DNA of 47,139 bases from Flammeovirgaceae bacterium UBA5008 (GCA_002398365.1 DGYK01000062.1:1-47139), one strand, 5' to 3'. Shown: positions 1 through 8,440, counted from the stretch's first letter. Made by a program: numbers and translations. Notes: generated by a model not told the origin, from the letters alone.

Positions 1-1
1 C

Positions 2-340
2 CATGTAGCAGACTTAACCCGCGCAAGAAAATTCTATGAAACAGTTTTCAATTTAAAACTAACTGACCTTCCTCCGGAATGGGGCAAACAATCACTTTTT
101 CCTTTTAACCCTGAAAGCCCCAACATTTCGGGTGCATTGGTAGAAAAAGCAGATTTTGTTCCCGGTAATAACAACACGGTAATCTATTTCGAAACCGAAG
201 ACTGCGTTGCCGAAGAGCAAAGAATTGAAAAGGCAGGCGGGAAAGTTGTACAACCTAAAATGCACATTGGTGAGTTTGGCTATATCTCGATTTTCATCGA
301 CTCAGAAGGTAACACAGTAGGGCTTCATTCTCGAAATTAG
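2..340 (+). CDS. VOC family (glyoxalase/bleomycin-resistance fold) protein, 5' truncated
   Basis: The reading frame is open from the first bases of the window and ends in TAG at 338-340, so this is the C-terminal part (about 112 residues) of a gene that starts upstream. It begins HVADLTRARKFYETVFNLKL, the usual first beta-alpha unit of a vicinal-oxygen-chelate domain. It ends with YISIFIDSEGNTVGLHS, the typical last strand of glyoxalase-like proteins, in which a Glu or His often binds metal. VOC proteins include glyoxalase I, dioxygenases and fosfomycin or bleomycin resistance proteins; substrate cannot be told here. An internal TTG at 137 is not a credible start because the domain runs through it. 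Certain as to fold, unknown as to reaction. Confidence 0.85.
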   Translation, partial: HVADLTRARKFYETVFNLKLTDLPPEWGKQSLFPFNPESPNISGALVEKADFVPGNNNTVIYFETEDCVAEEQRIEKAGGKVVQPKMHIGEFGYISIFIDSEGNTVGLHSRN

Positions 341-866
341 TTTTAAGTTTTGGTTTACAATAGAAACCGTTTAATCAGAGTCGGAGTATTTCTGATGTTG
401 GTTCAAGCCAAAACTAATAGAATGTTACGGTTCGAATCAAACCTTCAAACGAAACGTTAGAGCAAAACGGTTACGAAACTACGTGAAGGAAAAGCAAAGC
501 ATAGAAGACTACTTTTACATGAGGCCGGTTTTAGTCACAAAAATCGAAATGTAAATGCATTATGGATGGTTCAAAGCCATCTTGCATCTTATGATTTACC
601 CGACTATGCCCCGCAATAATTAATTAACAATATTTTAAGAAATCCCTGATCGTTTTAACAAATTATTAGAGAAAGATGAATCGTTATTAACCCATTTTGC
701 ATTCATTGTTGGCAAAAGTTTTTTACCGCATAAACTTACAAACCTTGCTTCTCAGAAAAACAACCATAGTACTCAACTTAATTTTAAGTGTCGTGGCATA
801 CGCACATCTTGGTGTTAATATAAATTTTAAATACTACATCTCTCCAAAACGTAATCAATTCATCCA
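341..866 (+). other. Gap with possible decayed coding remnants
   Basis: No intact gene is visible. Two plus-strand frames without a start codon look protein-like. The first is 461-619, ending in LASYDLPDYAPQ and TAA. The second is 639-818, with the stretch FNKLLEKDESLLTHFAFIVG, ending in TAA at 816-818. They lie in different frames and neither has an ATG in a plausible place, so they may be pieces of one or two decayed genes. No family was recognised. The last 50 bases before the next gene presumably hold its promoter, but no clear TAnnTTTG element is seen. Confidence 0.25.
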
Positions 867-2504
867 ATGAAAATGCTCCGTATTTGTTCTTTCGTATTCA
901 GTGGGTTGCTGTTGTTGGCCGTGTCAAGCCATGCCCAGCTTCCTCAAGCAGATGTTATTAAAACACCAGCAGGCGATATAGTGATACAGCCAATCTTTCA
1001 CGGAGCCATCGTGTTGCGTTGGAAAGAAAAAACCATTTATATCGATCCCTACAATGGTAAACACGCTTACCAAGGGTTGCCCGCACCTGATTGGATTGCC
1101 ATTACACATATCCATCAAGACCACATGGACACCGCCACGTTGAATGCATTGAATACATCAAAAGCCAAACTCATCGTGCCTCAGGCGGTGGCCGATCGCC
1201 TGCCAGCCAAATGGAAAAACAAACTCGTAATCTTGAGTAATGATAAAACGTTTACAGCAGATGGAGTTTCGATCACAGCGGTGCCTATGTATGACTTGCC
1301 GCAGGATGCTAATTCCCGGCACATCAAAGGCATGGGCAATGGATACGTATTCACCATGGGAGGCAAACGCATTTATGTTTCCGGTGACACGGATGATATT
1401 CCTGAGATGCGAAGTCTGAAAAATATCGATGTGGCTTTTGTGTGCATGAATCAACCCTTCACCATGACCATTCAGCAGGCGGCCAGTGCCGTCCTTGAAT
1501 TTAAACCGGCCATCCTCTATCCCTATCATTACCGCGACATGAATGGGTTTAGCGATGTGCAGGCATTTAAAAAGATCGTGGATAAGAGCAATGGGAGTAT
1601 AGACGTCAGAATTCGAAATTGGTACGAAGAAATATCGCAGGCCGGCAAAGTAACCAGGTTTGAAAATGTGATTTATGGCATGTCCTCCGGAGCGGCTCTG
1701 ACGATGAACATCTACAAACCGGAGAACTCCAACCAGATGGGAATTCTGGTGATCCCCGGCACAGCCTTTGGATATGCTTACACTGCTGAATATAGTCAGC
1801 CATCCATGATTGAAAATTTTCTGCGAGACTCCGGCTATTTTGGAAAGTATGTCAGAATGTTGGTGGATAAGGGCTACACACTATTTGTCATTAACCATCG
1901 ACTTGCACCGCAATTTCAGTATCAGGATATTATCGGAGACTGCCAGCGTGCGGTGCGCTTTATTCGCTTCCATGCGCAGAAGTATGATATTGACCCCGCG
2001 CAGATCGGAGCCATTGGCTATTCTTCCGGAGCTACGTTATGTTCGATGTTGGGTGTGAAAGACAAAGAAATCCTCTCTGGGCAAACGGGTATCGAAGCAG
2101 TAAGTTCAAAAGTGCAATCAGTGGTAGCGCTGGCCGCACGATTTGATCTGACCGACTTTAATAAACCGGAAGACACAGCCATCCAAAATCCCACCATCGC
2201 ACGAGTACTCCTCAATTACATGGGCGAGTTGCCCCCGGTGGAAAACGGAGTGTTTGTGTTGAAAGGTAAATACGCAGATGCTTCGCCCATTACGCATGTA
2301 GATCAAAACGATGCTTCTTTTTTGATTTATCATTCAGAGAATGATCCATTGGTGCCCTTCCGACAGGCAGTAAATATGCACAAAGCACTGGTCGCCCAAG
2401 GCATTGACGTCAAACTGTCGATGTCCCAACAAGAAGCACACAATCCCGTACCAAATATGGACGAAGTGGATCAATGGTTTTTATCGCGCCTGAAAAAGAA
2501 ATAG
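867..2504 (+). CDS. Exported two-domain hydrolase: metallo-beta-lactamase fold fused to alpha/beta hydrolase
   Basis: 545 residues. A signal peptide (1-24, ending SSHAQ) sends it to the periplasm or outside. Residues about 30-255 are an MBL-fold domain of the UlaG-like branch: HIHQDH at 81-86 is the metal-binding HxHxDH motif, VSGDTDD at 171-177 gives the next metal ligand, and YPYHYRD at 219-224 the last His. Residues about 265-545 are a second enzyme, an alpha/beta hydrolase of the esterase type: GYSSG at 384-388 carries the nucleophile S386, D493 (HSENDPLVP) and H525 (QEAHNP) complete the triad. The usual HGG oxyanion motif is replaced by VIPGTAFGY. Both active sites look intact. The pairing of the two domains is unusual; substrate unknown. 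Probably co-transcribed with the amidohydrolase 73 bases downstream. Confidence 0.8.
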   Translation: MKMLRICSFVFSGLLLLAVSSHAQLPQADVIKTPAGDIVIQPIFHGAIVLRWKEKTIYIDPYNGKHAYQGLPAPDWIAITHIHQDHMDTATLNALNTSKAKLIVPQAVADRLPAKWKNKLVILSNDKTFTADGVSITAVPMYDLPQDANSRHIKGMGNGYVFTMGGKRIYVSGDTDDIPEMRSLKNIDVAFVCMNQPFTMTIQQAASAVLEFKPAILYPYHYRDMNGFSDVQAFKKIVDKSNGSIDVRIRNWYEEISQAGKVTRFENVIYGMSSGAALTMNIYKPENSNQMGILVIPGTAFGYAYTAEYSQPSMIENFLRDSGYFGKYVRMLVDKGYTLFVINHRLAPQFQYQDIIGDCQRAVRFIRFHAQKYDIDPAQIGAIGYSSGATLCSMLGVKDKEILSGQTGIEAVSSKVQSVVALAARFDLTDFNKPEDTAIQNPTIARVLLNYMGELPPVENGVFVLKGKYADASPITHVDQNDASFLIYHSENDPLVPFRQAVNMHKALVAQGIDVKLSMSQQEAHNPVPNMDEVDQWFLSRLKKK

Positions 2505-2577
2505 AATATTGCGATCAACGGGTGTGTGAAGTGACAAATAGCTATTATTTTCGTGCCGAAATGAAAGGGAGAAGTTG

Positions 2578-4086
2578 ATGAATAAGTTCACGAAGAAAAT
2601 GGGAAAAGCAATGATACTGCTCTTCCTGCTGGCGTGTATCATTTTGTTTTTTGGAGTTATGATTCCGGAGGAAACCTATCGGCAAAAGGATGAGGTGATC
2701 CACGCACTCGTAATCACCAATGCCCATATCGTAGATGTTCGCGAGGGTAAAATCATTTCAGGAAAACAGATTCTCATCCAGAACAACCGCATAGTAGCGA
2801 TCGATAGCGCGATAAATCATTTGCCAGCCGGCTGCCAGACTTTAGATGCGCACGAACAATACATTATGCCTTCATTATGGGACATGCACGTGCACACCCT
2901 TTCCTTATCACCTCAGTTGCACTTTCCGTTATTGCTTGCCAATGGAGTTACCGGCATTCGTGATGTAGGAGATGGTGACTCCTGGATTTCAGATATCGAT
3001 GACCTTTCAGAAAGAGACAAAAGCCGATGGGAAAAACAAGCCGCAAATGACGGGCTGCTCATGCCTAAAATCGAGCAGGCCACCAGCTATCATACGGAGG
3101 AGATCGAAGGCATCAGTATGGATAATTACCAACAGAAAGTTCCCGAATTGGTCACGAAGTTAAAACTTCGGGGAGAGCCATTTGTGAAAGTGCAGTTGGA
3201 AAAAAGTGAGATACCAAACGAAATCTTTTATGCGCTGCAACAGGAAGCACGCAAGCAGGGTATTCCGGTATTAGGTCACTTGCCTTCCCAAGTGGATGTG
3301 CAGCAAGTGTTGGATAATGGCTTCTTAAGCATTGAACACGCTTGGGCGTTGATACCGCATATGGTCAATCAACGCAAAACATTTGAAAGAGATCTTCAGC
3401 AAAAGGAGTACGATCTGGCACACCAGGATAGTGCCTTGGCCAGAGTGGTCTTGCAAAAAATGGTCAGCACATCCACCTACTATGTGCCCACACATGTTAG
3501 TTCTAACAAGAAAGAAGTAGATGCATTTGATGAAGCTGTGCAAAGCAATCCCCACAATCAGTACATTGAATCTGTGCAACTGTTTTTTTGGAAGACATTG
3601 AATTGGCTGCACACCTCAGGTTATGATCGGGAAACGGATTTGCCTGTATTGAAAAACTATTATGAGCGGGGACTTGCCATCACCGGTTTAGCACATCAAA
3701 ATGGAGTTACTATTTTGGCGGGCACGGATGCGTTAGATCGTAATGTGTATCATGGGTTCAGTATTCATGATGAATTGCAGGAGATGGTAAAGGCGGGGTT
3801 GACTAACCACGAAGCATTAAAAACCGCTACCATTCATCCGGCACAGTATTTCAAGCGGAGTGATGAATACGGAAGTATTGCTGAGGGGCAAATAGCCGAT
3901 TTTATTTTGCTGAAAAAAAATCCATTGGAAGACATATCATATACCCAAACTATCAGTACTGTTTTCTATAACAGTCGGCTATATGATAGTGACGATCTGG
4001 AAGACATGAAATTGTTTGTCAAGCGACAGGCGTCAAGTTTTGGGGTGTCCTGTCAGTTCATCTGGAACATGATCAAGCGGAGTTGA
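2578..4086 (+). CDS. Amidohydrolase family protein (imidazolonepropionase/prolidase-like), membrane-anchored or exported
   Basis: 502 residues from the ATG at 2578, which follows a purine-rich GGGAGAAG; a TTG one codon earlier is less likely. A hydrophobic segment at about 12-30 is a signal anchor. Counting from that TTG codon (one more than from the ATG), metal-site residues of the amidohydrolase barrel are visible: DMHVH at 103-107 (HxH), K205 in FVKVQ (candidate carboxylated lysine), H235 in GHLPSQ, H255 in IEHAW, and D385 in AGTDAL. The C-terminal GSIAEGQIADFILLKKNP is the usual return of the composite beta sandwich. Members hydrolyse cyclic amides, imidazolonepropionate-like rings or Xaa-Pro dipeptides; secreted Bacteroidota members are mostly uncharacterised. 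Substrate not inferable. Confidence 0.85.
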   Translation: MNKFTKKMGKAMILLFLLACIILFFGVMIPEETYRQKDEVIHALVITNAHIVDVREGKIISGKQILIQNNRIVAIDSAINHLPAGCQTLDAHEQYIMPSLWDMHVHTLSLSPQLHFPLLLANGVTGIRDVGDGDSWISDIDDLSERDKSRWEKQAANDGLLMPKIEQATSYHTEEIEGISMDNYQQKVPELVTKLKLRGEPFVKVQLEKSEIPNEIFYALQQEARKQGIPVLGHLPSQVDVQQVLDNGFLSIEHAWALIPHMVNQRKTFERDLQQKEYDLAHQDSALARVVLQKMVSTSTYYVPTHVSSNKKEVDAFDEAVQSNPHNQYIESVQLFFWKTLNWLHTSGYDRETDLPVLKNYYERGLAITGLAHQNGVTILAGTDALDRNVYHGFSIHDELQEMVKAGLTNHEALKTATIHPAQYFKRSDEYGSIAEGQIADFILLKKNPLEDISYTQTISTVFYNSRLYDSDDLEDMKLFVKRQASSFGVSCQFIWNMIKRS

Positions 4087-4140
4087 GTCCATCAACGAAG
4101 CTAAACCCGATTTTACCATAGCAGAAAGTATCTTCTTACC

Positions 4141-4234
4141 TGCAAGAATCCTGTCAATCCTAAAATCCTGTAAATCCGGATTCAGACAGCTAAACTTGTT
4201 TGGAGGAGTGGGAGGGAAGAACGAGATTTGATGA
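4141..4234 (+). repeat. Dispersed intergenic repeat, family II, copy 1 (partial)
   Basis: Contains the core AATCCTAAAATCCTG, then ATTCAGACAGCTAAAC and GGAGGAGTGGGAGGGAA. The same ordered blocks recur at 6345-6532, 8245-8340 and 10667-10860. This copy lacks the upstream part (CTCCCCGCA to CTGTGCCAAT) present in copies 2 and 4. Confidence 0.85.
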
Positions 4235-4259
4235 AACAAAGTACTAACATAACAGAAGG

Positions 4260-4286
4260 CGCAAGGTTTAGAATGAAACATGTGCA
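4260..4286 (+). repeat. 27-bp direct repeat, copy 1
   Basis: A 27-bp string beginning CGCAAGGTTTAGAATG and ending CATGTGCA is identical to 5753-5779. Both copies lie 40-50 bases upstream of an orphan gene start (4335 and 5820). Confidence 0.9.
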
Positions 4287-4334
4287 TTTTCTAATGGTAC
4301 GAGCAATATCCTGTAACAACTAAGCTTACTACTA

Positions 4335-4757
4335 ATGATTGGCAAAATCAGAAAATTTTTCTCGGACAGAAAAGAGAATAGAAAATTGGAGATAGAAAAA
4401 TACTATTCCGATACATTAGCTCTGGGTTTTGACAAAATTGAATTCCCAATTATAATTCAAGACGGTCTCGACTTATCAATCGTTGGCGACAGAGAACACT
4501 TTTTCGGGGAGCCGGACATATATTTTTTTGAGTTTAACAGCAGTATGCGATTAATAGACGTTAATGGCAGACAATTTACATGGGGATATAGCACACAACA
4601 AAAATCAAACTATCCAGACAGATTTGTAAAACAATTGATTGTTGACGAACTAAGAGAAATTGCAAACCAGTACTTTAAAGACTTAAAGAAAAAGCCAGAC
4701 CTACGGGATGCAAAATCGACAAAAGATGTGATTGACAAAATATCGGACTATCTTTAA
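4335..4757 (+). CDS. Orphan protein of 140 residues, unknown function
   Basis: ATG at 4335. Predicted cytoplasmic, with a basic helical N-terminus (MIGKIRKFFSDRKENRK), a mixed alpha/beta middle containing aromatic-rich DIYFFEFNSS and GRQFTWGYS, and a charged helical C-terminus with ELREIANQYFKDLKKK. No signal peptide, membrane segment or known motif. Size, AT content and the isolated position between repeats resemble genes often found in immunity or cassette arrays, but that is only context. I do not recognise a family. Confidence 0.6.
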   Translation: MIGKIRKFFSDRKENRKLEIEKYYSDTLALGFDKIEFPIIIQDGLDLSIVGDREHFFGEPDIYFFEFNSSMRLIDVNGRQFTWGYSTQQKSNYPDRFVKQLIVDELREIANQYFKDLKKKPDLRDAKSTKDVIDKISDYL

Positions 4758-4764
4758 GTGACTA

Positions 4765-4914
4765 GAAGAATCTGCGCACAACAAAAATGCTTTTGCAATA
4801 GCGCGTTGACGGGTAAGCTATAAGTATTATCTTCGTACAACGTTTGGTTTAGGGGCGGAACGCAGCTTCGGAAACGCGCTACTGTAGAGGCTCAAACATT
4901 AGCGGCAAGTTTTC
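4765..4914 (+). repeat. Intergenic spacer repeat, family I, copy A
   Basis: Fills the space from just after the stop at 4757 to 26 bases before the next start. It opens with CACAACA (4777-4783), contains AACGTTTG, then GCTTCG, CGCGCTACTG (4875-4884), and ends CAAACATTAGCGGCAAGTTTT. The same order of blocks occupies 9513-9662, between two other, unrelated genes. Confidence 0.75.
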
Positions 4915-4939
4915 TTTTCACAGTGCATTTATACTAACC

Positions 4940-5401
4940 ATGGACAAATCATTCTATTTTGTTCTCCCACTAAACGAAGATGCACATCGCGCGATGTACG
5001 GACTTGAGAATTATTTATCGCAAGACCCTGATCCCAATTCTGAGACAGTAAACTTTGACTGCGCTGTGATTGTTTTCCCAACGGACAAACAATATAAATA
5101 TCACAAAGACATACTAAAAGATGACTTTGACGAAAGTGTTCAAAGCAGTAACGAGTACAATGACATGGTTAAGGAAGTGATCGAGAGCGCTGGAGTAAAG
5201 ACCATATCGACACGAGGAGAATATTTGAGAATGATAGGCACAAACATGACATGGAACCTGGTCCTAAGAAAAGACTACTTACCACCATGGAATTTAATCT
5301 TCTTTACACGAGATCATGGACCCAAGATTACTCCTCCTGCCGAATTCGGGATAGAGTTGATCACATCATACTTTGGTGTGGGACAAAAAGTCATCCGCTA
5401 A
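4940..5401 (+). CDS. Orphan protein of 153 residues, unknown function
   Basis: ATG at 4940 within CCATGG. Predicted soluble and acidic. Contains a hydrophobic core strand DCAVIVFPTD, an acidic helix region with DDFDESVQSS, and a C-terminal part with PPWNLIFFTRDHGP and ELITSYFGVG. No signal peptide or membrane helix. Asp codons are mainly GAC, as in neighbouring island genes. No family recognised. Bounded on its 5' side by the family I spacer and followed by about 170 bases without a gene before a small membrane protein. Confidence 0.55.
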   Translation: MDKSFYFVLPLNEDAHRAMYGLENYLSQDPDPNSETVNFDCAVIVFPTDKQYKYHKDILKDDFDESVQSSNEYNDMVKEVIESAGVKTISTRGEYLRMIGTNMTWNLVLRKDYLPPWNLIFFTRDHGPKITPPAEFGIELITSYFGVGQKVIR

Positions 5402-5569
5402 AAATACATTTGTGTCAGACGGGGTTGATGTTTAGTTCAAAGTTTTGTTATCTTTAATCCGTTCGGTGTGTAGAAATAAGACGCAGTTCAAAATTCCCAC
5501 CCGATTGCTAATTTTCCGTTTAATAGCAGTAATCAGACACCAGCGCAAACACAAACAGTCTAACAAAAA

Positions 5570-5749
5570 ATGATTAAACTACTATCACTTGTTTTTATAA
5601 TTGTTGGGACACTTCTATTTCTTGTAGGACTTCTCTTCACAATTCTAAAGTGGCCAGACTTGTTTTATGGAATTTACAGTGGACCCTTTGTAATTGTTGT
5701 TGGACTTATTTTGTTTTTATTCAAACGACAAAATGGTAAATCCAACTGA
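5570..5749 (+). CDS. Small two-helix membrane protein, 59 residues
   Basis: ATG at 5570 after an A-rich stretch, TGA at 5747-5749. Two strong hydrophobic segments, about residues 3-26 (IIVGTLLFLVGLLFTIL) and 35-52 (SGPFVIVVGLILFLF), are joined by a short KWPDLFYGIY turn, with a basic tail FKRQNGK. This composition and the plausible start make it a real gene rather than a chance frame, though it is short. The KWP turn after a first helix resembles small GldL-like membrane proteins of Bacteroidota, but similarity is too weak to assign function. Confidence 0.6.
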   Translation: MIKLLSLVFIIVGTLLFLVGLLFTILKWPDLFYGIYSGPFVIVVGLILFLFKRQNGKSN

Positions 5750-5752
5750 AAC

Positions 5753-5779
5753 CGCAAGGTTTAGAATGAAACATGTGCA
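5753..5779 (+). repeat. 27-bp direct repeat, copy 2
   Basis: Identical to 4260-4286 over 27 bases, starting CGCAAGGTTTAG. It begins four bases after the stop of the small membrane protein and lies 40 bases before the lipocalin-like gene. Confidence 0.9.
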
Positions 5780-5819
5780 GATTATTTTGTTGTAAGTAAG
5801 CAGTTAGAGACAATTACCA

Positions 5820-6293
5820 ATGAGACCATTGATTTTACTTCTGACCGGATTTATTGCAAGCCAGTTTTGCTTTGCACAAATAACGGGCAACGCAAACGTG
5901 AGAGATGCCAAAGCAATAGCATTAGACTCCGCAACAGCTAGTAAGTTATTGGGGGTGTGGAAATGTATAACCTACGTGGAAGATATGAAAGGCGTGAGAT
6001 CAACAACCGACAAGCCAGAGATAATTCTAGATTTAAAGATAGAAGGTACTTATACAGAGCGTAGATGTATAGAATGCGAGTTCCTTAAGACAGGTATTTG
6101 GCAGAACAAAACCACTACTATTGAATTTTTGGTCGACAAAAACCACAGACACAATAAAAACAGACTAGAGGGACAATGGGCGGTTTATGAATTGACTAGC
6201 AAAAATATGACCCTTACAAGAATCCTGACAAGTTCCGGTGACTGGAAAAAAGAAATACGGTTCGAGCGTTTAAGCCCGAACAGTCCCCAATAA
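5820..6293 (+). CDS. Secreted lipocalin-like protein
   Basis: 157 residues. Signal peptide 1-19 (LLLTGFIASQFCFA then Q) indicates export. The mature part has the small Bacteroidota lipocalin-like layout: LLGVWKC at about 43-49, followed by repeated beta strands such as IILDLKIEGTYTE, GIWQNKTTTIEFLV and NMTLTRIL. Such domains usually hold hydrophobic ligands in an eight-stranded barrel, but many are of unknown role. Three cysteines in WKC and RRCIEC could form a disulfide. Gene stands alone between repeats in the island. Family assignment is moderate, ligand unknown. Confidence 0.55.
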   Translation: MRPLILLLTGFIASQFCFAQITGNANVRDAKAIALDSATASKLLGVWKCITYVEDMKGVRSTTDKPEIILDLKIEGTYTERRCIECEFLKTGIWQNKTTTIEFLVDKNHRHNKNRLEGQWAVYELTSKNMTLTRILTSSGDWKKEIRFERLSPNSPQ

Positions 6294-6344
6294 TAGCTAT
6301 ACGCAAATTGCCGGAGTGGGTTAAAACAAATCGCTATCCTTTAC

Positions 6345-6532
6345 CTCCCCGCACCATCTCACCTCAAACTCTGCGGTAAACATAATTAATCGCATGTGGA
6401 AATAGCGATCGATTGACTCTGTGCCAATCTTTCAAATCTCCTTTCCCTACAAGAATCCAGTCAATCCTAAAATCCTTAAAATCCGCGATCAAACTTTTTT
6501 GGAGGAGTGGGAGGGGAAGAACGAGATAGGGT
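6345..6532 (+). repeat. Dispersed intergenic repeat, family II, copy 2 (long form); fills gap 6294-6641
   Basis: Starts CTCCCCGCACCATCT and runs through ACCTCAAACTC, GATCGATTGACTCTGTG, CTTTCCCTACAAGAATCC and GGAGGAGTGGGAGGGGAA. It aligns over nearly all its length with 10667-10860, although the genes on both sides differ. The rest of this 348-base gap holds the likely promoter of the Crp/Fnr gene; two AAAATATGCG words occur at 6559-6593. Confidence 0.85.
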
Positions 6533-6641
6533 AGAGCTAAAGGATATCGAATATGAGCAAAATATGCGTATGTTTCATAAACAAAATATGCGCATATTCT
6601 AACGTAATCAGTAACCTTAAAAGAACACACTATAAATTAAG

Positions 6642-7229
6642 ATGAAAACTAACTACTTCGACAAGTTATTAGCCGAGATTTCAAAAACAGGGAAACCAAA
6701 TTTTGAAGACAGCGAATATATTAGACAGTTTTTTATGCCCATAAATTCGGCAAGAAATACGATTTTAGAAGAACAAGATAAAATTCCCGAACACTTGTAT
6801 TTCATAAATTCCGGTTTTATGCGACTGTTTTACTATGACCAAAACGGTGAAGAACAAACAACTTTTTTGTGTTCGCAAAATGGTTTCATTGCATCATTCT
6901 CCTCCTTGATTAATCAGACAAAAGCAACAGAAAATGTAGAGTGTATTACTGATTGCGAATTATTGAAAATATCGTATTCAGATGCAAAACTACTTGTAGA
7001 TAGAAGCGAAATTTTCAAAAACTTTTTTTTAGTAATGTTTGAAAAGTCTATATCTTCAGCAGCACTCAGAGCTAATGACCTGGCATCATTAAAAGCAGAG
7101 CAACGCTACCAAAAAATGATGGACCAACAAGCGCATTTTATTCAAAATATTCCACTACAGTACATTGCTTCATATTTAGGAATAAAACCACAGAGTTTGA
7201 GTAGAATTAGAAAACAAGCCATTAAGTAA
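6642..7229 (+). CDS. Crp/Fnr family transcriptional regulator
   Basis: 195 residues, the usual length for the short Crp family of Bacteroidota. An N-terminal cyclic-nucleotide-binding-like beta roll (about 30-120; PEHLYFINSGFMRLFY, EEQTTFLCS) is followed by a dimerisation helix and a C-terminal helix-turn-helix, IASYLGIKPQSLSRIRK at about 174-190. The phosphate-binding cassette residues needed for cAMP are not evident, so the effector is probably different. It lies 65 bases upstream of a sterol-desaturase-like gene on the same strand and may control it. Confidence 0.88.
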   Translation: MKTNYFDKLLAEISKTGKPNFEDSEYIRQFFMPINSARNTILEEQDKIPEHLYFINSGFMRLFYYDQNGEEQTTFLCSQNGFIASFSSLINQTKATENVECITDCELLKISYSDAKLLVDRSEIFKNFFLVMFEKSISSAALRANDLASLKAEQRYQKMMDQQAHFIQNIPLQYIASYLGIKPQSLSRIRKQAIK

Positions 7230-7294
7230 CATTTGTGAAGTAGAGTGAAGTTTTGGTTTTTGACATTTGCATTTCATTTAACTGGATTTATAAA

Positions 7295-8110
7295 ATGGAA
7301 GCATGGCAAGAAACTTTACTACAACTGCCCACAGCATTTGGACAGTCGTTAATGAATTACGGTGTTATTGTAATTGTTTATTTAGTAGTGTGGAAACTAT
7401 TAAAAAAACGACTTAAAAATTGGCGAATACAATTGAAAGAGCGTGTTGATGCCAAACAAATTAAGTCAGAATTGCTAAACAGTCTTTTCACACTGATGGT
7501 AAGTACTATGTTTGTACTTGTAATCTATCTATTAAAATCATTTGGTTACACAAAAATCTATACAGACATCAATGAGTATCCTAAATTTTTTGCTTATAGT
7601 GGTTTTTTTATTTTTTTACTTTTTGACGACACTTGGTTTTATTGGGTACACCGACTTTTGCATCACCCACGAATTTTTAAGTACATTCATAAAGTACATC
7701 ACAAAAGCATTGATGTTAATCCATTTACTTCCCTTTCGTTTCACTGGGCAGAAGCATTGCTACTCACCTTTTGGATTGTGCCAGTAAGTATGATTTTTCC
7801 AATCTATTTGCCTGTACTTGGAATTTTACAAATTTGGGGATTTTTAGACAATATAAAATCGCATCTTGGGTATGAGTTCTTCCCAAGTTGGTGGAACAAA
7901 AGTTTCGGAAAACTGATGACATCAAGTACGCACCACAATATGCACCACAGTAGATCGAATGGAAATTATGGTGTTCATTTTCGTATCTGGGACAAACTTT
8001 TAGGAACAGAATTTAATGACTACGAAAAAACATTTGACGAAATACAAGTCCGAAAAAGGGGCAGCCGACAACACGGTGTTGAAAAAGAACAAATGCCATT
8101 AGATAATTAA
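7295..8110 (+). CDS. Fatty acid hydroxylase / sterol desaturase family membrane protein
   Basis: 271 residues from the ATG at 7295 (MEAWQETL); a TTG 42 bases upstream is less likely. An integral membrane di-iron enzyme: four or so hydrophobic segments and the histidine clusters HRLLHH, HKVHH (in YIHKVHHKSIDVNP) and HHNMHH, which supply the eight conserved His ligands. Family members hydroxylate or desaturate fatty acids, sterols or carotenoids using oxygen. The C-terminal tail KKRGSRQHG is hydrophilic. Placed directly after a Crp/Fnr regulator, suggesting membrane-lipid modification under its control. Substrate not inferable. Confidence 0.88.
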   Translation: MEAWQETLLQLPTAFGQSLMNYGVIVIVYLVVWKLLKKRLKNWRIQLKERVDAKQIKSELLNSLFTLMVSTMFVLVIYLLKSFGYTKIYTDINEYPKFFAYSGFFIFLLFDDTWFYWVHRLLHHPRIFKYIHKVHHKSIDVNPFTSLSFHWAEALLLTFWIVPVSMIFPIYLPVLGILQIWGFLDNIKSHLGYEFFPSWWNKSFGKLMTSSTHHNMHHSRSNGNYGVHFRIWDKLLGTEFNDYEKTFDEIQVRKRGSRQHGVEKEQMPLDN

Positions 8111-8244
8111 GGCAAAAAAGGGAATAGGTAATAAAATCAATACTCCCAGAGTCTGCGCTACGGGACTCTGTCGCCAAATGATAGTCACAAGCCGCAATTA
8201 TATTTTTACGACTTATTGATTTCAAAGCGATATTGTAAGCATAT

Positions 8245-8340
8245 ATCTTCTCAATCCTGTTAATCCTAAAATCCTGTCAATCCGGATTCAGACAATTTCC
8301 CTTTTTGGAGGTTTGAATTCGATTGGTGAGATTTGGTATT
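8245..8340 (+). repeat. Dispersed intergenic repeat, family II, copy 3; part of gap 8111-8440
   Basis: Core CAATCCTGTTAATCCTAAAA, then ATCCGGATTCAGACA and TTTTTGGAGG, as in copies 1, 2 and 4, but the GTGGGAGGG part is lost. It is followed by a strong hairpin (8359-8396) and GTTGGATTAATACAATAGTTG, which matches the sequence following copy 4. Bases 8111-8244 of the gap show nothing recognisable. Confidence 0.8.
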
Positions 8341-8358
8341 ATAATAAAGATGTTCCTG

Positions 8359-8396
8359 CGGCACCTATACGCCCAAAATTGGGTGTATAAGTGCCG
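8359..8396 (+). other. 17-bp inverted repeat (hairpin)
   Basis: Left arm CGGCACCTATACGCCCA (8359-8375) and right arm TGGGTGTATAAGTGCCG (8380-8396) pair over 17 bases with one mismatch and one G-T pair around an AAAT loop. There is no T-tract after it, so it is not a normal terminator. A diverged equivalent lies at about 10877-10921. Confidence 0.85.
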
Positions 8397-8440
8397 TGTG
8401 TTGGATTAATACAATAGTTGTAGGCGATGCGCTAAATGAC

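Noticed and set aside
7253..7294. TTG start 42 bases before the sterol-desaturase-like gene
   Set aside because: The ATG at 7295 gives a normal N-terminus; the same reasoning was applied at 2575, 21274, 24343, 27290, 27885, 28796, 31797, 37875 and 43337.
8359..8396. Rho-independent terminator
   Set aside because: A strong stem but no following T-tract, and a diverged counterpart suggests it belongs to the repeat.
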